Program-made: the position numbers and the translations under genes
The notes under the pieces: generated by a model
Databases searched by the model: none
What the model was told of the DNA's origin: nothing
What the model saw: the letters and a program-made list of their open reading frames with translations, nothing else
Assembly: GCA_013407085.1 (NCBI GenBank)
Contig: JACCGJ010001996.1
Location: 124,001 to 188,000, forward strand
Length of the DNA stretch: 64,000 nt
Origin: Atriophallophorus winterbourni
Lineage: Eukaryota > Platyhelminthes > Trematoda > Plagiorchiida > Microphallidae
Reading direction: 5' to 3'
Shown: piece after piece, positions 42,270 through 55,600 of the stretch
How the letters are laid out: each line of letters starts with the position of its first letter
Numbering within the stretch: the first letter of the stretch is position 1

Positions 42270-43850
42270 AATGTGTGGAAATATGGCAGGCTATTTAGCG
42301 TGTAAATCTCTTTTGAATCTCAACACATTTGGAAGGTTTACTATTAATTCTGGGAGCTTGTTCCAGAAGTTGACCACAAGGTTGCTGAAAAAGTGTTCAC
42401 TTGCCAGCAACCTGGGCCTACTCTTAAGAAGTTTCAAAGAATTCCCCCTTGTATATGCTTTCGGTGCAAGTTTAAGAAGTTTAGTAATATTATCACCCGT
42501 AACACCCCTTGAAGGCTTCTATTGAGTCGTTTCGCAATTGCCGTCTCTTTAGTGAGAACAGATGGAGGTTCTTGAGTTTTGCCTCGCAGGTTTTACCTAT
42601 CTGACTCTCAACCATCCTAGTCGCTAGGCGTTGGACCCTTTGATACATATGATATCATTTTCTAAGTACGTGCCCAGGATTTAATGCAGTATTTCAAGTG
42701 AGGCCGCGCGACTAATTTGTATAAGGGAATGAAGACAGAAGATTTTCGGCATGACAACGCTGAGCGCAGTCTGAACAATTCTCTGCGAGCATTGTTTGCA
42801 GCTTCGGCACATTGAGTGGCCCATTTAAAATCCCCTGTTATAGTAATACCGATATCCTTTACTTTCTGAGCAGCAGCTATTCTGATAGTTCATTCTCCGA
42901 CTTCTCGTTGTGTTGTCGTCAAATCAGTCGTCAGAACGCAGCTCTTCCCCAAGTGTAGGGGCAAGTCCAATGTTTTTGTCCACTCGATTACTTTATTAAA
43001 ATCAGAGATAAGAGTATCTCTACTGTCGATTCCTAGGTTCTTTACACCATCAGCGAACAGGAATTAACGTGAACTTAAGCAGGCTGCCAGGTGTTTTACA
43101 AAAATAAGAAAAAGTAGTGGACCAAGCACCGAGCTTTGAGGCACTTCAGTAAATATCACGTATTCCTCCTACCACACCCCTGCAATGCTAACATAGTTAG
43201 TGCGATTGGTCAAGAAGCTGTTTATCCATCGATTTAGTTCACCTGTGACGCCACAAATCCTTAGTTTGTGTAGTAGGTACCTATGTTTCACTGAGTCAAA
43301 CGCCTTTTGAAAATCAAGCTAGCATACTTCGACTACTCTCCCTTCATCAAACCGTAATGTCACTTCATCAAGAAAGCTTAGAAGATTGTCTAGGCAGGAC
43401 TTCCCTTGTGAGAATCCGTGCTAGGCATCGGTTAGCAGGGAATTGGCTACCAAATGTTTACATATCCGATGCCGAATGAAATATTCCAAGCACTTGCAAA
43501 GAATGCCAGTCAGGTTTACTGGCCTATATTTGCGTCCATCGGAAATAGGACCCTTTTATATTGCTACTACCACCGCTCGATTCCAATCATCCGGTAGTAT
43601 ACCCTGGAGTAAGGTCGCTGCAAAATGATTGCTGATTGCAAGGCTAACTATATCCGCAAGCGGTTGAAGCATAGCCGGATATATACTTTCGAAGCCAGCC
43701 GACTTAGTTTTATCAAGCTGCGACATAACTGTGGTGACCATTTCCTGATTAACCTTCACGTTCGTATCTATTTCTTCTTCTTGATAAAAACAGGGAGAGC
43801 AGCTCCGTGTCAGTTCCATCACTAACTTCTCCCGGACGATGGATCCACCA
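42270..43850 (-). mobile_element. decayed CR1-like LINE ORF2
   Basis: Minus strand from the RT start (QEMVTTVMSQLDKTKSAGFE, then ISNHFAATLLQGILPDDWNR at 43822-43556) through a PQ-S-VLGP-like block and LFADGVK (FADD lost) near 43050, to the C-terminal SRPRLLASEHFFSNLVVNFW block near 42400. Several stops and frameshifts. Confidence 0.85.
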
Positions 43851-44419
43851 AAACAAAAAATTTCGCGGAAGACAAACGTAACAGCTTAAAGTTCTCGACT
43901 AACTTAAAAGAAGTCCAAATAAGCCTTGAACTTCACTTCTGATTACAACGACACAGCATCTTACGGCAATGCATTACATGCGATTACCGTCCGAGTGGAA
44001 AACCTTAATTGCGCCGGGAGCGGCAGCGTTCTCCGCTTTTTCAACTTCAAGTGTTACCACGAGTTCTTCTATTTTCTGTCAAAGGAAGGGCTTTTGTGAG
44101 GTCGACCTGTGAAATAACAGAAGAATTCGGTGGTTAAAAAGGAGGGCAGAACGTCTACGTCTACGCTCCAGTGGATACATATGCAAGACCATTTTTATAA
44201 GTGAGCAAATGGAATGAAATGTTTCGAGAATAACATTTTCACATTTCGATAACGGGTAGCGGGCCGGCAGACCGTATGCGAGCCAGAGATTATCATAAAC
44301 ATATCCGGAGGAAACACTGAAAAAGATTGTAGCGGCGAGTGCTTAACGAGAAGCCCCCGCCTTTGTCTTCAACGAGTAACACAAGTACACCCAGATATCT
44401 TTCACATTGTGCAGGCTTA

Positions 44420-44590
44420 TTTGAATTACCGTGAAGAAACTTTTCCTATTTGTAATAGCATAGCTTTCTTAGCTGACGAAATCTTCGATCCATTTGAGTA
44501 CATATTCAGTGATATCAACTGCCTGAAGCTTGGATAATGGACGGTTAGGGAGTATGCGATCAAATGCTTTGCTGAAATAAATGAATAAAA
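44420..44590 (-). mobile_element. LINE RT fragment
   Basis: The minus strand reads FIYFSKAFDRILPN and LQAVDITEYVLKWIEDFVS, allowing for one base shift, the RT block around the first catalytic Asp. Truncated on both sides. Confidence 0.65.
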
Positions 44591-44604
44591 CAATCATGAT
44601 ATGG

Positions 44605-44697
44605 TATGATGTATGAAAGCACAAGCCTGATCCAGGCAAAGTGCCGCACAGTCAGAGACTGCACGTGGGCTAAGATACTGTCAGGTTGCCCAGGCTA
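44605..44697 (+). repeat. S-family repeat (5' part)
   Basis: ATGTATGAAAGCACAAGCCT through GGTTGCCCAGGC, close to consensus, inserted at the end of the RT fragment. Confidence 0.85.
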
Positions 44698-45009
44698 TAA
44701 CAACCATTGAGGTCGCACTATCCACAGCACCGACCCAAACTTCGCGCGTCGTGAGGAGGTTCGTCATACATGAGCGACCATCGGCAAAATTCATTGTTCA
44801 ATGGTTCAATCAATGTATCAGCAAGGCACATCGACTTGACCCGGTGCCTTGTACTGTCAGTGCCAGCCATTGCTTTTTTCTCTGTGCCGACCATAGTAGA
44901 TTAGTTCAGTCAATTTACGTACAAATTCTTGTTGCACTTGGTTGAATGTGGCTAACTGCCAATCACGCAATATAATATTCTCGTCGGTGAGGAGTTGAGC
45001 ATTCGGCAG

Positions 45010-45150
45010 TTGAATATTGAGTTTACAGGTTGTATTTTTCACACGTTCTTATTAACGGAAATTTGGAATGTAATGTGGGTGTTCTCTTCACGGTCGGAGG
45101 ACATCGATTTTGAAAAAATGTAAAAATGCGTGAACAATTTTTATTTTTCA
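45010..45150 (+). repeat. unnamed repeat, copy B
   Basis: Direct repeat of 41990-42125 with small indels. Confidence 0.6.
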
Positions 45151-45189
45151 TTTCTAAACAATATTTAGAATGGTGCTGTCATCGTCATT

Positions 45190-47010
45190 CTCTCTATTAT
45201 AGTTAAAGTTAAAGTTATAGTTAACGTTAAAGTTGACACGGTCACGCGTGGTTTGAAAACGGTACGTGATTGTCAAATATTACATAAGTATGAAAACATT
45301 TATTTAATATCTCGTACTCTTTTGGCTGTTATTTCATCTTATACTATATAAATTATGTGCACTAAAACATCTACCTCGAGGCGAAGTAATGTACGTTAAA
45401 TGCCCAAGACTAACAAATGCTCCGTTTATTTAGATCAGAACACTTCCGTTATTTTGAATAAATTACGTGAGTTGGAATCCGAATTAGATGAAATTCGAAA
45501 TGACATATCTTTTGTTACACAGGTTCGCAAGACTTTGCAACCATTGTCTATTCTCTTGGATGATAATTCAAATATCGACAAGGATATACTTCAACGAAGA
45601 ACAAGTTCGTTGTATCAATTGTTACTGAAATCTGTCGAAGAGAATTAAGATCAAAAAGTGTTATACAATTTAATATAGACGACAGATATCCTTTACAAGA
45701 TTTAAAACTGTCATCTGCTCAACTTATGGCTTCCCATTAGACTGTGCTTCGCTAAAGTGCTTGAGGAAATTTAAACCTTTGAGGTCTTGCCCAATCCTAT
45801 TAAAACTCAGTGACAAAAGCCTAACTTCGCACATTTTAGCCCATACGGATGTTTTGAAATGGATTCCTATATTTGGAAATGTCTTTATTAAACCTGATCT
45901 CACACCAATGCAACAGAAATTTAGGTTACATAAGCGTACGATGACTACTCAATTTTCCACCAAATATTCCAGCAATGGAAAAGAAACGATGGAATTGGAT
46001 GAGGTGCCACAAGAGTTGAATGCACCTCCAACTTCGCCTCCTCCGGTCAATAATTCAACACAACACATTTTTCCATCCAAAATTATTACATCTCCTCACT
46101 CTAGGAAAAGAACCATTTTGTTCAAGTTACGACAAACTAGTGCCTTATTGCCCGCGACACCTTCTATTAGGAATTCTTCAAATTTTGACAGTAGAAATAC
46201 CCCGAACTTTAATCGACGTTTAATGCCTTATCCATTAGATCGGAAGTTGACATGGCAATTCCATCGACCGAGTTCACAATACCCAAGCCCATGCTCAAAT
46301 TATTACAATCCATCACCGCATGTTTTAACCATAATATATGGTCCCCTGACACCAATTTTAATATTTAAACTCATTTTACGCTCACCCTACTATGTTCCCT
46401 TATTCAAATATGAACAATTTTCAAATTCCTCCACGAAGGTTTTTAGCCTAAACCAACCTGCCACACATAATGATCAATTACATAATAAGCCATTCCCTGA
46501 GCATAGCAACTAATCTCTGATTTATTCTTATCATTGCTCGATCTATAACTAACAAGGTATTAGCTTTACGTTCATATCTTCTCTCAAACCCCGCTGATAT
46601 TATTCTAATAACTGAATCTTGGACAAAAAAGGAACAATCAAGTTGTGAACTTTTGATTCCAAACTATCACTTTTTTAGAAAAGACCGCGTTTTAAAACGT
46701 GGAGGAGGATGTCTTGTTTATGTTCATTCTAACCTCCAAGCTAACATCACCATTTCATCCGTTTTTGATCATATATAAGATTCTATCTGGCTGGCACTAC
46801 CGGGTTTCATCTCTCAACTGAATTCATCTACTACCCAACGGCTACTACGTCTTCATCACTTTAACGCTTGACCGCTCGACCTCTGTTCACCCTTCCCGCT
46901 ATAAATTAATTTCAGTAGATTTTAACATGCCTTCACTTAACCGGGTAGAATGCACCGATATAAATCTTAATTCTTTTTCCAATACCACCACACTATTAGG
47001 TTTTGAATAA
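45190..47010 (+). mobile_element. L5 LINE copy I (ORF1 and endonuclease, 3'-truncated)
   Basis: The 5' end carries GTTAAAGTT hexamer-like repeats and TGGTTTGAAAACGGTACGTG, the shared L5 start. ORF1 begins MPKTNKCSVYLDQN (45400) with a Leu/Glu-rich coiled coil, then after a frame break a Pro-, Ser- and Thr-rich frame at 45761-46513 (DEVPQELNAPPTSPPPVNNS). From 46520 an endonuclease reads ADIILITESWTKKEQSSC and RVLKRGGGCLVYVHSNLQAN. It ends near 47010 before the RT. Confidence 0.85.
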
Positions 47011-47240
47011 ATAAATAAATTTTATTCCTGGATATCCGAGGCATGTTGACCATGATCGATAGTTTCCAAAGGTTTGTAAAATGAGATTGTAGTATGGACA
47101 TTTGCAAAAACAATTTTCAAGGTCATTTCTTCATCGAAATTTGACGTCCAATAAATATTGAGGTAACATTATTTAAAATTTGCTTTCAGATAGTCTGTAC
47201 GTGATCTGATATAGTACAAAAACATAGGTATCGCGAAGAA
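47010..47240 (+). repeat. LINE 3'-terminal repeat
   Basis: TAAATAAATAAATTTTATTC then AGGCATGTTGACCATGATCG and TTTCAAGGTCATTTCTTCAT; the same block occurs at 63305-63530 and in short form at 58660-58725. The TAAA-type tail is typical of a LINE 3' end. Confidence 0.75.
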
Positions 47241-47499
47241 ACATCTATGAATGATCCTGGAAGCACTGATGTTTAACGGATAAGTTCCATGGAGGATAAG
47301 TGAAGAATTTCTGTTGTTGATGATCTGAGCTTTTTCATTTTGATTGTTCAAAATAAATTGATCATTCCTGAATACTAACCGTTTTCGTGTCCGCTAGGCG
47401 AAGGTTGTTTATTCCATTAGTTTTTGGTCTGGGGGCCAGTTACATTTGGTTGCGGATTCAGAATTGTGCTTTGATGAAAATACTCGAAAGCGAGAAAAT

Positions 47500-48050
47500 G
47501 TTGTTTCTACCGTTATGAAAATTTATTTAATATCAAAACCCAAGAATGGCATTATTATATAAATCATAGGCAGATCATCTAAATTAATAAGATTGCAAAT
47601 TTTATCTATGGTAAGAAATGAAATCAGGTGTGATTTGAATTCATTTAAAGAGTAACTGAGTCTTATATATTTTAGAAGGAGATTCCACAGTTTAGCATAT
47701 TTATTCAAGAAGAAATTGTTTCATTCTTCAGTACGAAACCTTAGTAATTTAATAGGTTTTTCACTGTTTCTCAAGCTATACTTTAAATCATGTCGTATCT
47801 GAAGACTCCAACTTATTTCTATATTATCCGTTGACATAATTTTAAAGAATAAGACGAGATTATGCTTGAATGTGCGAAACCATAATATATCAGGGTTCGG
47901 TTTTATACATCCTTCTTTATAAGATTCTTAGGTGGTATGACCGAAGATAAATTTTGAGAAAGAACGTTGTATCTTTTCTAAAACTATGCTATCGAATTTA
48001 TTTATATTGGTATATATTATGTTACAATAGTCACAATCAAATAATACTAA

Positions 48051-48135
<85 letters not shown>

Positions 48136-48240
48136 TTAATAATAATAATGTATATTCTTAGATTCACCAAGTCATGCCATGCATGATCATTTGTTTTCAT
48201 GAATAAGTACATCAAATAAAACGGTAGTTATACAAATGAT
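47500..48240 (-). mobile_element. L5-related LINE 3' fragment with internal microsatellite
   Basis: Minus-strand frames encode the ORF2 C-terminus (YAKLWNLLLKYIRLSYSLNE at 47708-47523) and an upstream block DSIVLEKIQRSFSKFIFGHT at about 47945. The (AAT)n tract at 48047 interrupts it. Confidence 0.75.
48047..48150. repeat. (AAT)n microsatellite
   Basis: More than 30 AAT units with one ATTAAT interruption, inside a LINE fragment; the poly-Ile frame across it is an artefact. Confidence 0.97.
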
Positions 48241-48609
48241 AAGGTCGAACATAAATTCATTTTTGTTGTTGTTGTTAACAACCGTAAAAATAGTTGGATA
48301 ACATTTGTACATATGGTAGCTTTTTTAAAACATGAAGTTGCTAGAATATTGGAAAAATAAATGATAAAAGTTCATGTTTTTAACGAATACAACAGTAATT
48401 GTTTGGAATGGGTTAATTACAGTTTGGTAGGTCAGAATCGCAATGTTTATTCATGTATGATGTTCCAAATGCAACTTCAAACGCAGATAAGCGTATAGGG
48501 AGTTCATTTCATAGGGTCACGGAGATATAAGTGGTATCTCCATTTCAAGAATTGTGAGAGTGTATTTTATTGAATTTCAACAATTCTGAAAAGTAAATTC
48601 TCAAGAAAA

Positions 48610-51600
48610 AAGTTATATATCACTTTAAAAATTTTTATAGCTAAAAATAATAAAAGGCTTTTATGCCGTATAAGTATAAATTATCTATAGTTGTATTAAT
48701 AATAAATAGCTTACCTAATTTTTCCGGTGATAAAAAGGAGTTAAGTTGCTCTTTGTATTCAGTCAGTGAAATGCTGACTTATATTATTGAGAAGAGAATT
48801 CCATAAACGAGAATATGTAGAAATGAAGTAATCTTTACGTACCCGAATGTGAATTTTCGGGATACATAATTGGTTTTTGTGTCGAAGATTATATACTCTA
48901 GAGTTTTTGAAATCTAATTGTAAATCAATGTCGATCATATCTTTTTTCAAAATTCTGTAAAAGAGTATAACATTTTGTTTTATTCTTCAAAACCATAATG
49001 GTTCCAGTCCTAGGATCTGACATCTTTCTTTATATGAATGCCTATCCGAACTTGTGGTAATGGATCGTGTAAAAGAACGTTGGATGCCTTCTAAAGCATA
49101 AGTATCAGACCGCGTGATGTTGCAGTAATCTAATAAATGTAGTGTATGTAACTTGTAAAGTTCCAGCTTGCACTGGGGCAAAGAGATGAATCTATGAAGT
49201 AAACCTATATTCTTTTTTGTTTTAGATATCAAGTAGCAAATTTGTTCATGAAATGTAAGTGATCCAGTATATCGATAACCTATATCACGTACACATTGTG
49301 CTGGTTGTAGTGGTGTATTATTTAGGATGATCGAATCTTTTGGTATGATAGAGTTAAAATTTATTAAAGTAGATTTATTGGTGGAGAACTCAAGACCGTT
49401 TCGAATACTTTATTGAAGTAGAGCATCCAGGTCTTGGTACAATTTTGATATAAAGTCGTTAGTCTGGTTAAATGGAAAGGCTATGGTGACTTATATATCA
49501 TCTGCAAACAAGAAAATCTTACAGTGTGTTATGACAGATAGCATATCGTTGATAAATATCAGGAAGAGTAGTGAACCTAGAACGCTTCCTTGTATGACTC
49601 CGCTTGGAATTGGCAACGTTCTTGAACGGCAGCCATTTATATCTACCGAAAAGGTGTGATCAGTGAGATTAGATTTGAATCACGAAAGTAGTTTTCCAGT
49701 AATACCTACAGCAGATAATTTTGCGAGGAGTAGATTATGCGGACCCTGTCAAAGGCTTTCATAATATCAATGAATACAACTATGACTCCACGGTTTAAAT
49801 CTAGTGATTGTGTCACGTAATTTAAAAATTCTAGTTGACAAGTGACGCAAGATTTATTGTAGAGAAATGCGTGCTGGTTTGATATGCTAGAGTGGCCTGT
49901 CTGACAAGCTTCTCAAATATTCTAGCTAAAAGTGGTGTGTGATTAATAAGTCGATAATTATTAACAGTATGTAGTGATCCGGACTTATGTCGAGGAATAA
50001 TAACGGAATGTTTTCATTCTGAGGGAAAAGTACCTGATTTGATAGACGTATTAAAGAGATTGAGTAGTAATAAAAAGAAGTCTTCAGATCTCATTTTGCA
50101 TATTGCTAGTACGAAACCTGTGTCATCAGGTTTGTATTAGATTGCAACTTGCTTACAAATTTTACGTATGTCAGAGAGATTAATTGTAATGGCGTCTAAC
50201 GTATTGCATGAAGAATGTATTATTACCTCTGGTTAAGAGTTGTTATTATATGAAGCATTGAAAATTACAAGAAATTCTTCGCATACAGCAAAAGGCTCAG
50301 CTACTACTGTGCAATTAATACTATGTTGATCTTGTTCAATGATGTAGTTTATCTTATCTGAATTTTCCGATGCCCTAGCGTTCATTAATTTAGATAATGC
50401 TTTCTGTTTATTACTAGATTTGAGGGCTGTAGACTTATCAGAAATCAGTTTATGGTATATAATTTGCATAAGTGTGTCAGATAGTTCATACGCGTGCAAA
50501 AGGGAAGAGATGTCATGCTTATTACGAGCATATGATGTCAAATAAGCAATGCGTTTTTTCTAACTTATGAGCTTCACGCAGTTTGGGGAGTCTAGCATGT
50601 CTGGTAGTATATTTCTGTAGTAACTCAAAAAGTTTATTATGAAAGGTTTCGGAGATTACATTAAAATTGTCAGAAAGGAAAAATTCATTCCAATTTCCGT
50701 TTTTAATGAGGATTTTGAAGATTTTCCAATCTATGTGAGTAATTTTACGTGGCTTTTTAACACTAGTTATTATGCTATTGCAACTCAATTCGAGATATAT
50801 AATGTTAGGATCTCCATTAAAAATGACAGAGATACGTTCAGGTTTGAAGGTGTGATATTCAGAGTAAAGACAATGTCGATAATATTTTTATTGCGCGTTG
50901 GTTTATCAACAAACTGTGTAAAACCCAATAGTTTGGTGGTATTGGAAAAAGAATTAAGATTTATGTCGTTGCTTTCTACCCGGTTAATTTAAGGTATGGT
51001 AAAATCTCCTGCAATTAATTTATAGCGGGAAGGGTGGACAGAGGCTTCTATGAAACAATCGGTCAAGCGTTGAAGGGATGAAGAAGTAGTAGCTAGTGGA
51101 TAGTAGATGCATCCAAGTAAGAGATAAAAGGCCGGTAGTGCCAGCCAGATAGAATATACGATATGATCAAAGACGGATGAAATGGTGATGTTAGCTTGGA
51201 GGTTAGAATGAACATAAACAAGGCATCCTCCTCCACGTTTTGAAACGCGGTCTTTTCTAAAAATGTGATAGTTCGGAATCAGAAGTTCACAATCTGATTG
51301 TTCCTTTTTGTCCAAGATTCAGTTGTTAGAATAATATCAGCGGGATTGGAGAGAAGATATGAACGTAAAGCTAATATCTTGTTAGTTATGGGTCGAGCAT
51401 TGATAAGAATGAATCGATGAGATGAGGGGCTGTGATCAGAAAATGGCTTATTATTTATTTGATTATTATGTGGAGCTTGTTGGTTTAGGTTAAACGCCTT
51501 TGTGGAGGGATTTGAAAATTTCTCAGACTTGAATAAGGGAATATATTAGAGTGAGTGTTAAATGAGTTAAAATATGGAAAATTGGTGTCGGGCGACCAGC

Positions 51601-52680
51601 TAATATGGTTAAAAAATGCCTGTGATAGGTTGTAATAATTCGAAAATGGGTTCGGGTATTGTTGACTCAATCGATGGAATTGTAATGCCAAGTTCCGATC
51701 TCATGGATAAGGCATTATACGACGATTAAATTTCCGAGTATTTTTATTGTCAAAAGTTGAAGAATTCCTGAAAGGAAGTGGTGCAGGAAATAAAGCACTA
51801 GTTTGTGGAAACTTGGGCAAGATGATTCTTTTTCTTAAGTGAGGGGATGTAATAATTTTAGGTGTAATATTAGGTTGTGTTGAATTATTCACAGAAGGAG
51901 GTGAAGTTGGAGGTGCATTCAACTCTTGTGGCACCTCGTCCAATCCCATCGTTTCTTTTCCATTTTTGGAAGATTCGGTGGAATATTGAGTAGTCACGGT
52001 ACGCTTATGGAACCTAGTTCTCCGTTGAATTGGCGTGAGATCAGGTTTGAAAAATACATTTTGAAATCTGGAAATCGATTTCAAAACATCCTAATGGGCA
52101 CAATGTGTGATGCCAGTCATTTGTCACTGAGTTATAATAGGATTGGGCAAGACCTCGAAGGCTTAGATTTCCTCAAAAGTTTTAGCGAAGCGCAGTCCAA
52201 TAGGAAGCCATAAGATGAGCAGATATTAGTTTTTAAATCTTGTAAAGGATATCTGTCGTCTATATTAAACAGTATAACATTTTTAGATCTTAAGTCTCTT
52301 TGACAAATTTCAGTAACAATTGATTCAACGAACTTGTTAGTTCGTTGAATTATATCCTTGTCGATTTTTGAATTATCATCCAGGAGGATAGTCAATGGTC
52401 GTAAAGTCTAGCAAACCTGTGTAAAAAAATATTTGTTTTTTCGAATTTCATTTAATTCGGATTCTAACTTCCGTAATTTATTCAAAATAACGGAAGTGTT
52501 CTGGTCTTGGGAATTTTACGTAAATTAATTCACTTCGAGATGGGTGTTTTACTGTACATATTTCAAATAGTAAAAATAAAATAATAGTCAAAAGAGTGAG
52601 AAAGATGAAATGAACGTTTTCGTAATTATGAAATATTTGGCAATTACGTACCGTTTTCAAACCAAGCGCGACCTTGAATG
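48610..52680 (-). mobile_element. L5 LINE copy II, near full length
   Basis: Minus strand from the shared start (TGGTTTGAAAACGGTACGT at about 52660) through ORF1 (52395-51485, including DEVPQELNAPPTSPPSVNNS), endonuclease (51315-50989, SKRGGGCLVYVHSNLQANIT), RT entry (50788-50233), RT core near 49570 (IQGSVLGSLLFLIFINDM) with an adjacent LFADD, to the C-terminus (48950-48759). Several stops and frameshifts. About 4 kb. Confidence 0.88.
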
Positions 52681-55600
52681 GTGAACAATTTATACAGTTT
52701 TATTTTACAATGAGGTTGAATTATAGTTCTATGTATAATATTCATTTTTTGCCTGGCTTTAGTAATAAGGTGTTCGTTGAAAGTGAGTGATACAGAATAT
52801 TGAAATCCTAAATCACGCGTGCTATCGATCATTTGAATTGTGTTATTGTTAAGAAGGATTGAGTTATTTTGTATCGTGCATCTTATAGGCATAAAATTTT
52901 ATTTTGCCGTTGAGAACGTTAGACCATTATTTGTCGCCCAATCTGTAAGTGCAGCTAAATCATTCTTTAGTCGAGATATATCAGTTTGTGCTTGAATAAC
53001 TCGGAAAGTGATAACGAATTTCATGTCATCAGCGAATAAGAAGAGTTTGCTATGTGAAATGACGTTGCGTATGTCATTCATATATATAAGAAACAGTAAG
53101 GGAACTGATACGCTACCTTGAATCACGTCACTGGGAATAGGTAGGCCGCAAGATCTATGGCCATAAACGTATACGAAGTGAAACCGGTAAGAAAATCAGT
53201 TAACCAGGAAAGTAGATTACCACCGATGCCATATGATTCAAGTTTCGATAATAATAATTTATGAGGAACAGTATCAAATGCTTTATTTATGTCTAGGAAG
53301 ACAATTACAACAGCCAAACCTTTCTTAATCGATGAAGTATTGTAGTCAAGGTATTCAAGCTGGCATGTAATGCAGGATCTTTTATTCAGGAAGCCATGTT
53401 GAGCTCCAGAGTAGAAACTTGGAGAGAAGTGATTTAAGATAGCTTTTTTACTATTTTTTACAAGTAATCTAGATAGTATTGCTGTGTGGTTAATTGGGCG
53501 ATAATTTGATACCGTGTGCTTCGAGCCAAATTTATGTTTGGGTGTCACGACTGAGTGTTTCCATTCTAAAGAGAAGATTCCAGAATACTATTGGAGTGTT
53601 AAATAAGTTCAGTAAAAGAATTTTGAAATCGTCACCACCTATTCTGCAGATGGCAGGTGGAATGCCTGTTTTGTCTGGATTGAGACCCAACTTAGTTTTC
53701 TAGCAGACTTAATTAATATCATTCAGATTTATGCATATAGTGTTTAATATACTAGGTGTCCGAAATGTTCTAGTGATATCCTTATAGATGAAAGTATTGT
53801 ATGTAGTGAAGAGAAACTGCTTTTCCTTTTTCCAACATCGGCTATAACGCGGTGCTTCCTAAATTAAACCCGGATTATCTCTTGGCTTCGCGATCGGCGA
53901 AGATTTTAAATAGACAAAAAGAATAAACGTTTTGGCCGTGGAAGCTGCTTCTCTGCAGCTTTACACCGAAAGAAATTCTGGACGCTCGATTTGCTTGTTA
54001 GCCACATACTGTCCTGTGAAAAGCGAACTTAACTGAACTGAACTAGTATTAAAATATTTAAGAAATTCTTCACAGATTGTATTAGGATCTGTAATTTTTA
54101 TTTCTGCTCAATTATAAGTTCGATCCTGAATAATAAAATCTACGTTGCTGGTTGAGTTTACGAATAGTGATTTAAATAATCTGCTAAGTTATTTTAGCTT
54201 ATCACAACTGTTCAGTGCTCTATTTTTGGATGCTTTCAATGTGTGATCTAGAATAAGTTTGTGGTCACCTAATAGTTCATATGAACGTAAACGAGCGAAG
54301 ATATCACTATTGCTTATTGCAACTGTAGACCATTCTTTTGTTTTCTTTTCCATTTTCTTGAGCCTCGTTTGTTTTATGCGTTTTTTAGAATTGCTAGCTC
54401 TGTCGATTTAACCTATAATTTTCGAATGGAATTTGGAAGATATCGTTAGAAATTTATTTGAAAGGAAGAATTGAGACCAATCTTCAATCCTTATAAGTGT
54501 TGAAAGTAGGTTCCAATCGATGTAACCGTAAAGAGTTTTGACGTCATTCATAGGTGCCGTTGCCTGGTAGATGTAAGGATAATATTTTATGATCCCCATT
54601 AAAGGGGAAGGTAATATTAGTAAATTGGTTGAATCAATATTTAAAGTAAAGACTAAGTCAAGGATGTTGTCCTTTCTAGTCGGTCTATCAATAAATTGTT
54701 TTGTAACCTAGTAAGTCAAGCGTTTTTATGAAATTTGCATGAAAGCTAACTTTACTTCGTTCGTGCCAGTTTAAATTAGGCATGTTAAAATCACCGTCTA
54801 TAAGTGTACGTAGTGTATGATGTAAAGACACTTCGATGAAAGCTTGAGTTAGTGTATCCAGATAAAATGAAGTTGAGCCTGGTGGGTAGTGGATGCAACC
54901 TATAAAACGATCTAGCATAGGTAGTTCTATCCATAATGAATCTTCAAGTTCTGTTAAATTCGAAGATGTTATGCTATTAGCTTTGAGTCTTGAATGCACA
55001 TGAATAAGGCAACCGCCACCTCGTTTTAGGATGTAGTTTCTTCTAAATATCTGTAATTTATGTATGATGAGTTTAGAGTCAGAATGATAATCACGAGTCC
55101 AGGATTTAGTTACAAGAATAATGTCTACAGGTTTAAAATAAAGGCACGATTTTAGTATATGGAGTTTGGGTATAATTGATCTAGCATTTATTATCAGAAA
55201 AAAAAAAATACAAAGGTCGGAAGTTAAAAGATTTTGGTTGGGTGCATAAGAGAGTTTTTCAGGCGTAAAATACAATTCATATGTTTTTTGAAAAAAAAGT
55301 GGTATTAGGGTAAAGTATGGTTCATAAGTGAAGTGTGGTACATACGGATTATAAAATATACGTTGCGGTATATAATTATTACAAGGGGATGGATATTGTG
55401 GAATGATAGCTGAATTATTATAAGGATAAATATTACGACAACGTATAGGGGTTGGTGAATAGTGATACTTTTGCTTATTTGGTAGGTGGTTATTCATTAG
55501 AAAACGAGAAGATGTTTCAATACGGTTATCGAGACTAGGTGAACCTCTTATATAATTAGTTGTTTTCATAAGTTGTCGGGGAGGTTGTATGATTACTGCC

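Noticed and set aside
15882..44697. CRISPR-like or satellite array from the S repeats
   Set aside because: Copies are irregularly spaced over 29 kb, in both orientations and of different lengths; they are dispersed repeats.
45190..45240. GTTAAAGTT repeats as a promoter array
   Set aside because: They sit at the 5' end of a truncated LINE copy and may be part of its 5' UTR, but nothing in the sequence shows promoter function.
47928..48215. 95-codon frame with a long poly-Ile run
   Set aside because: Created by the (AAT)n microsatellite inside a LINE fragment; only its end is LINE-derived.
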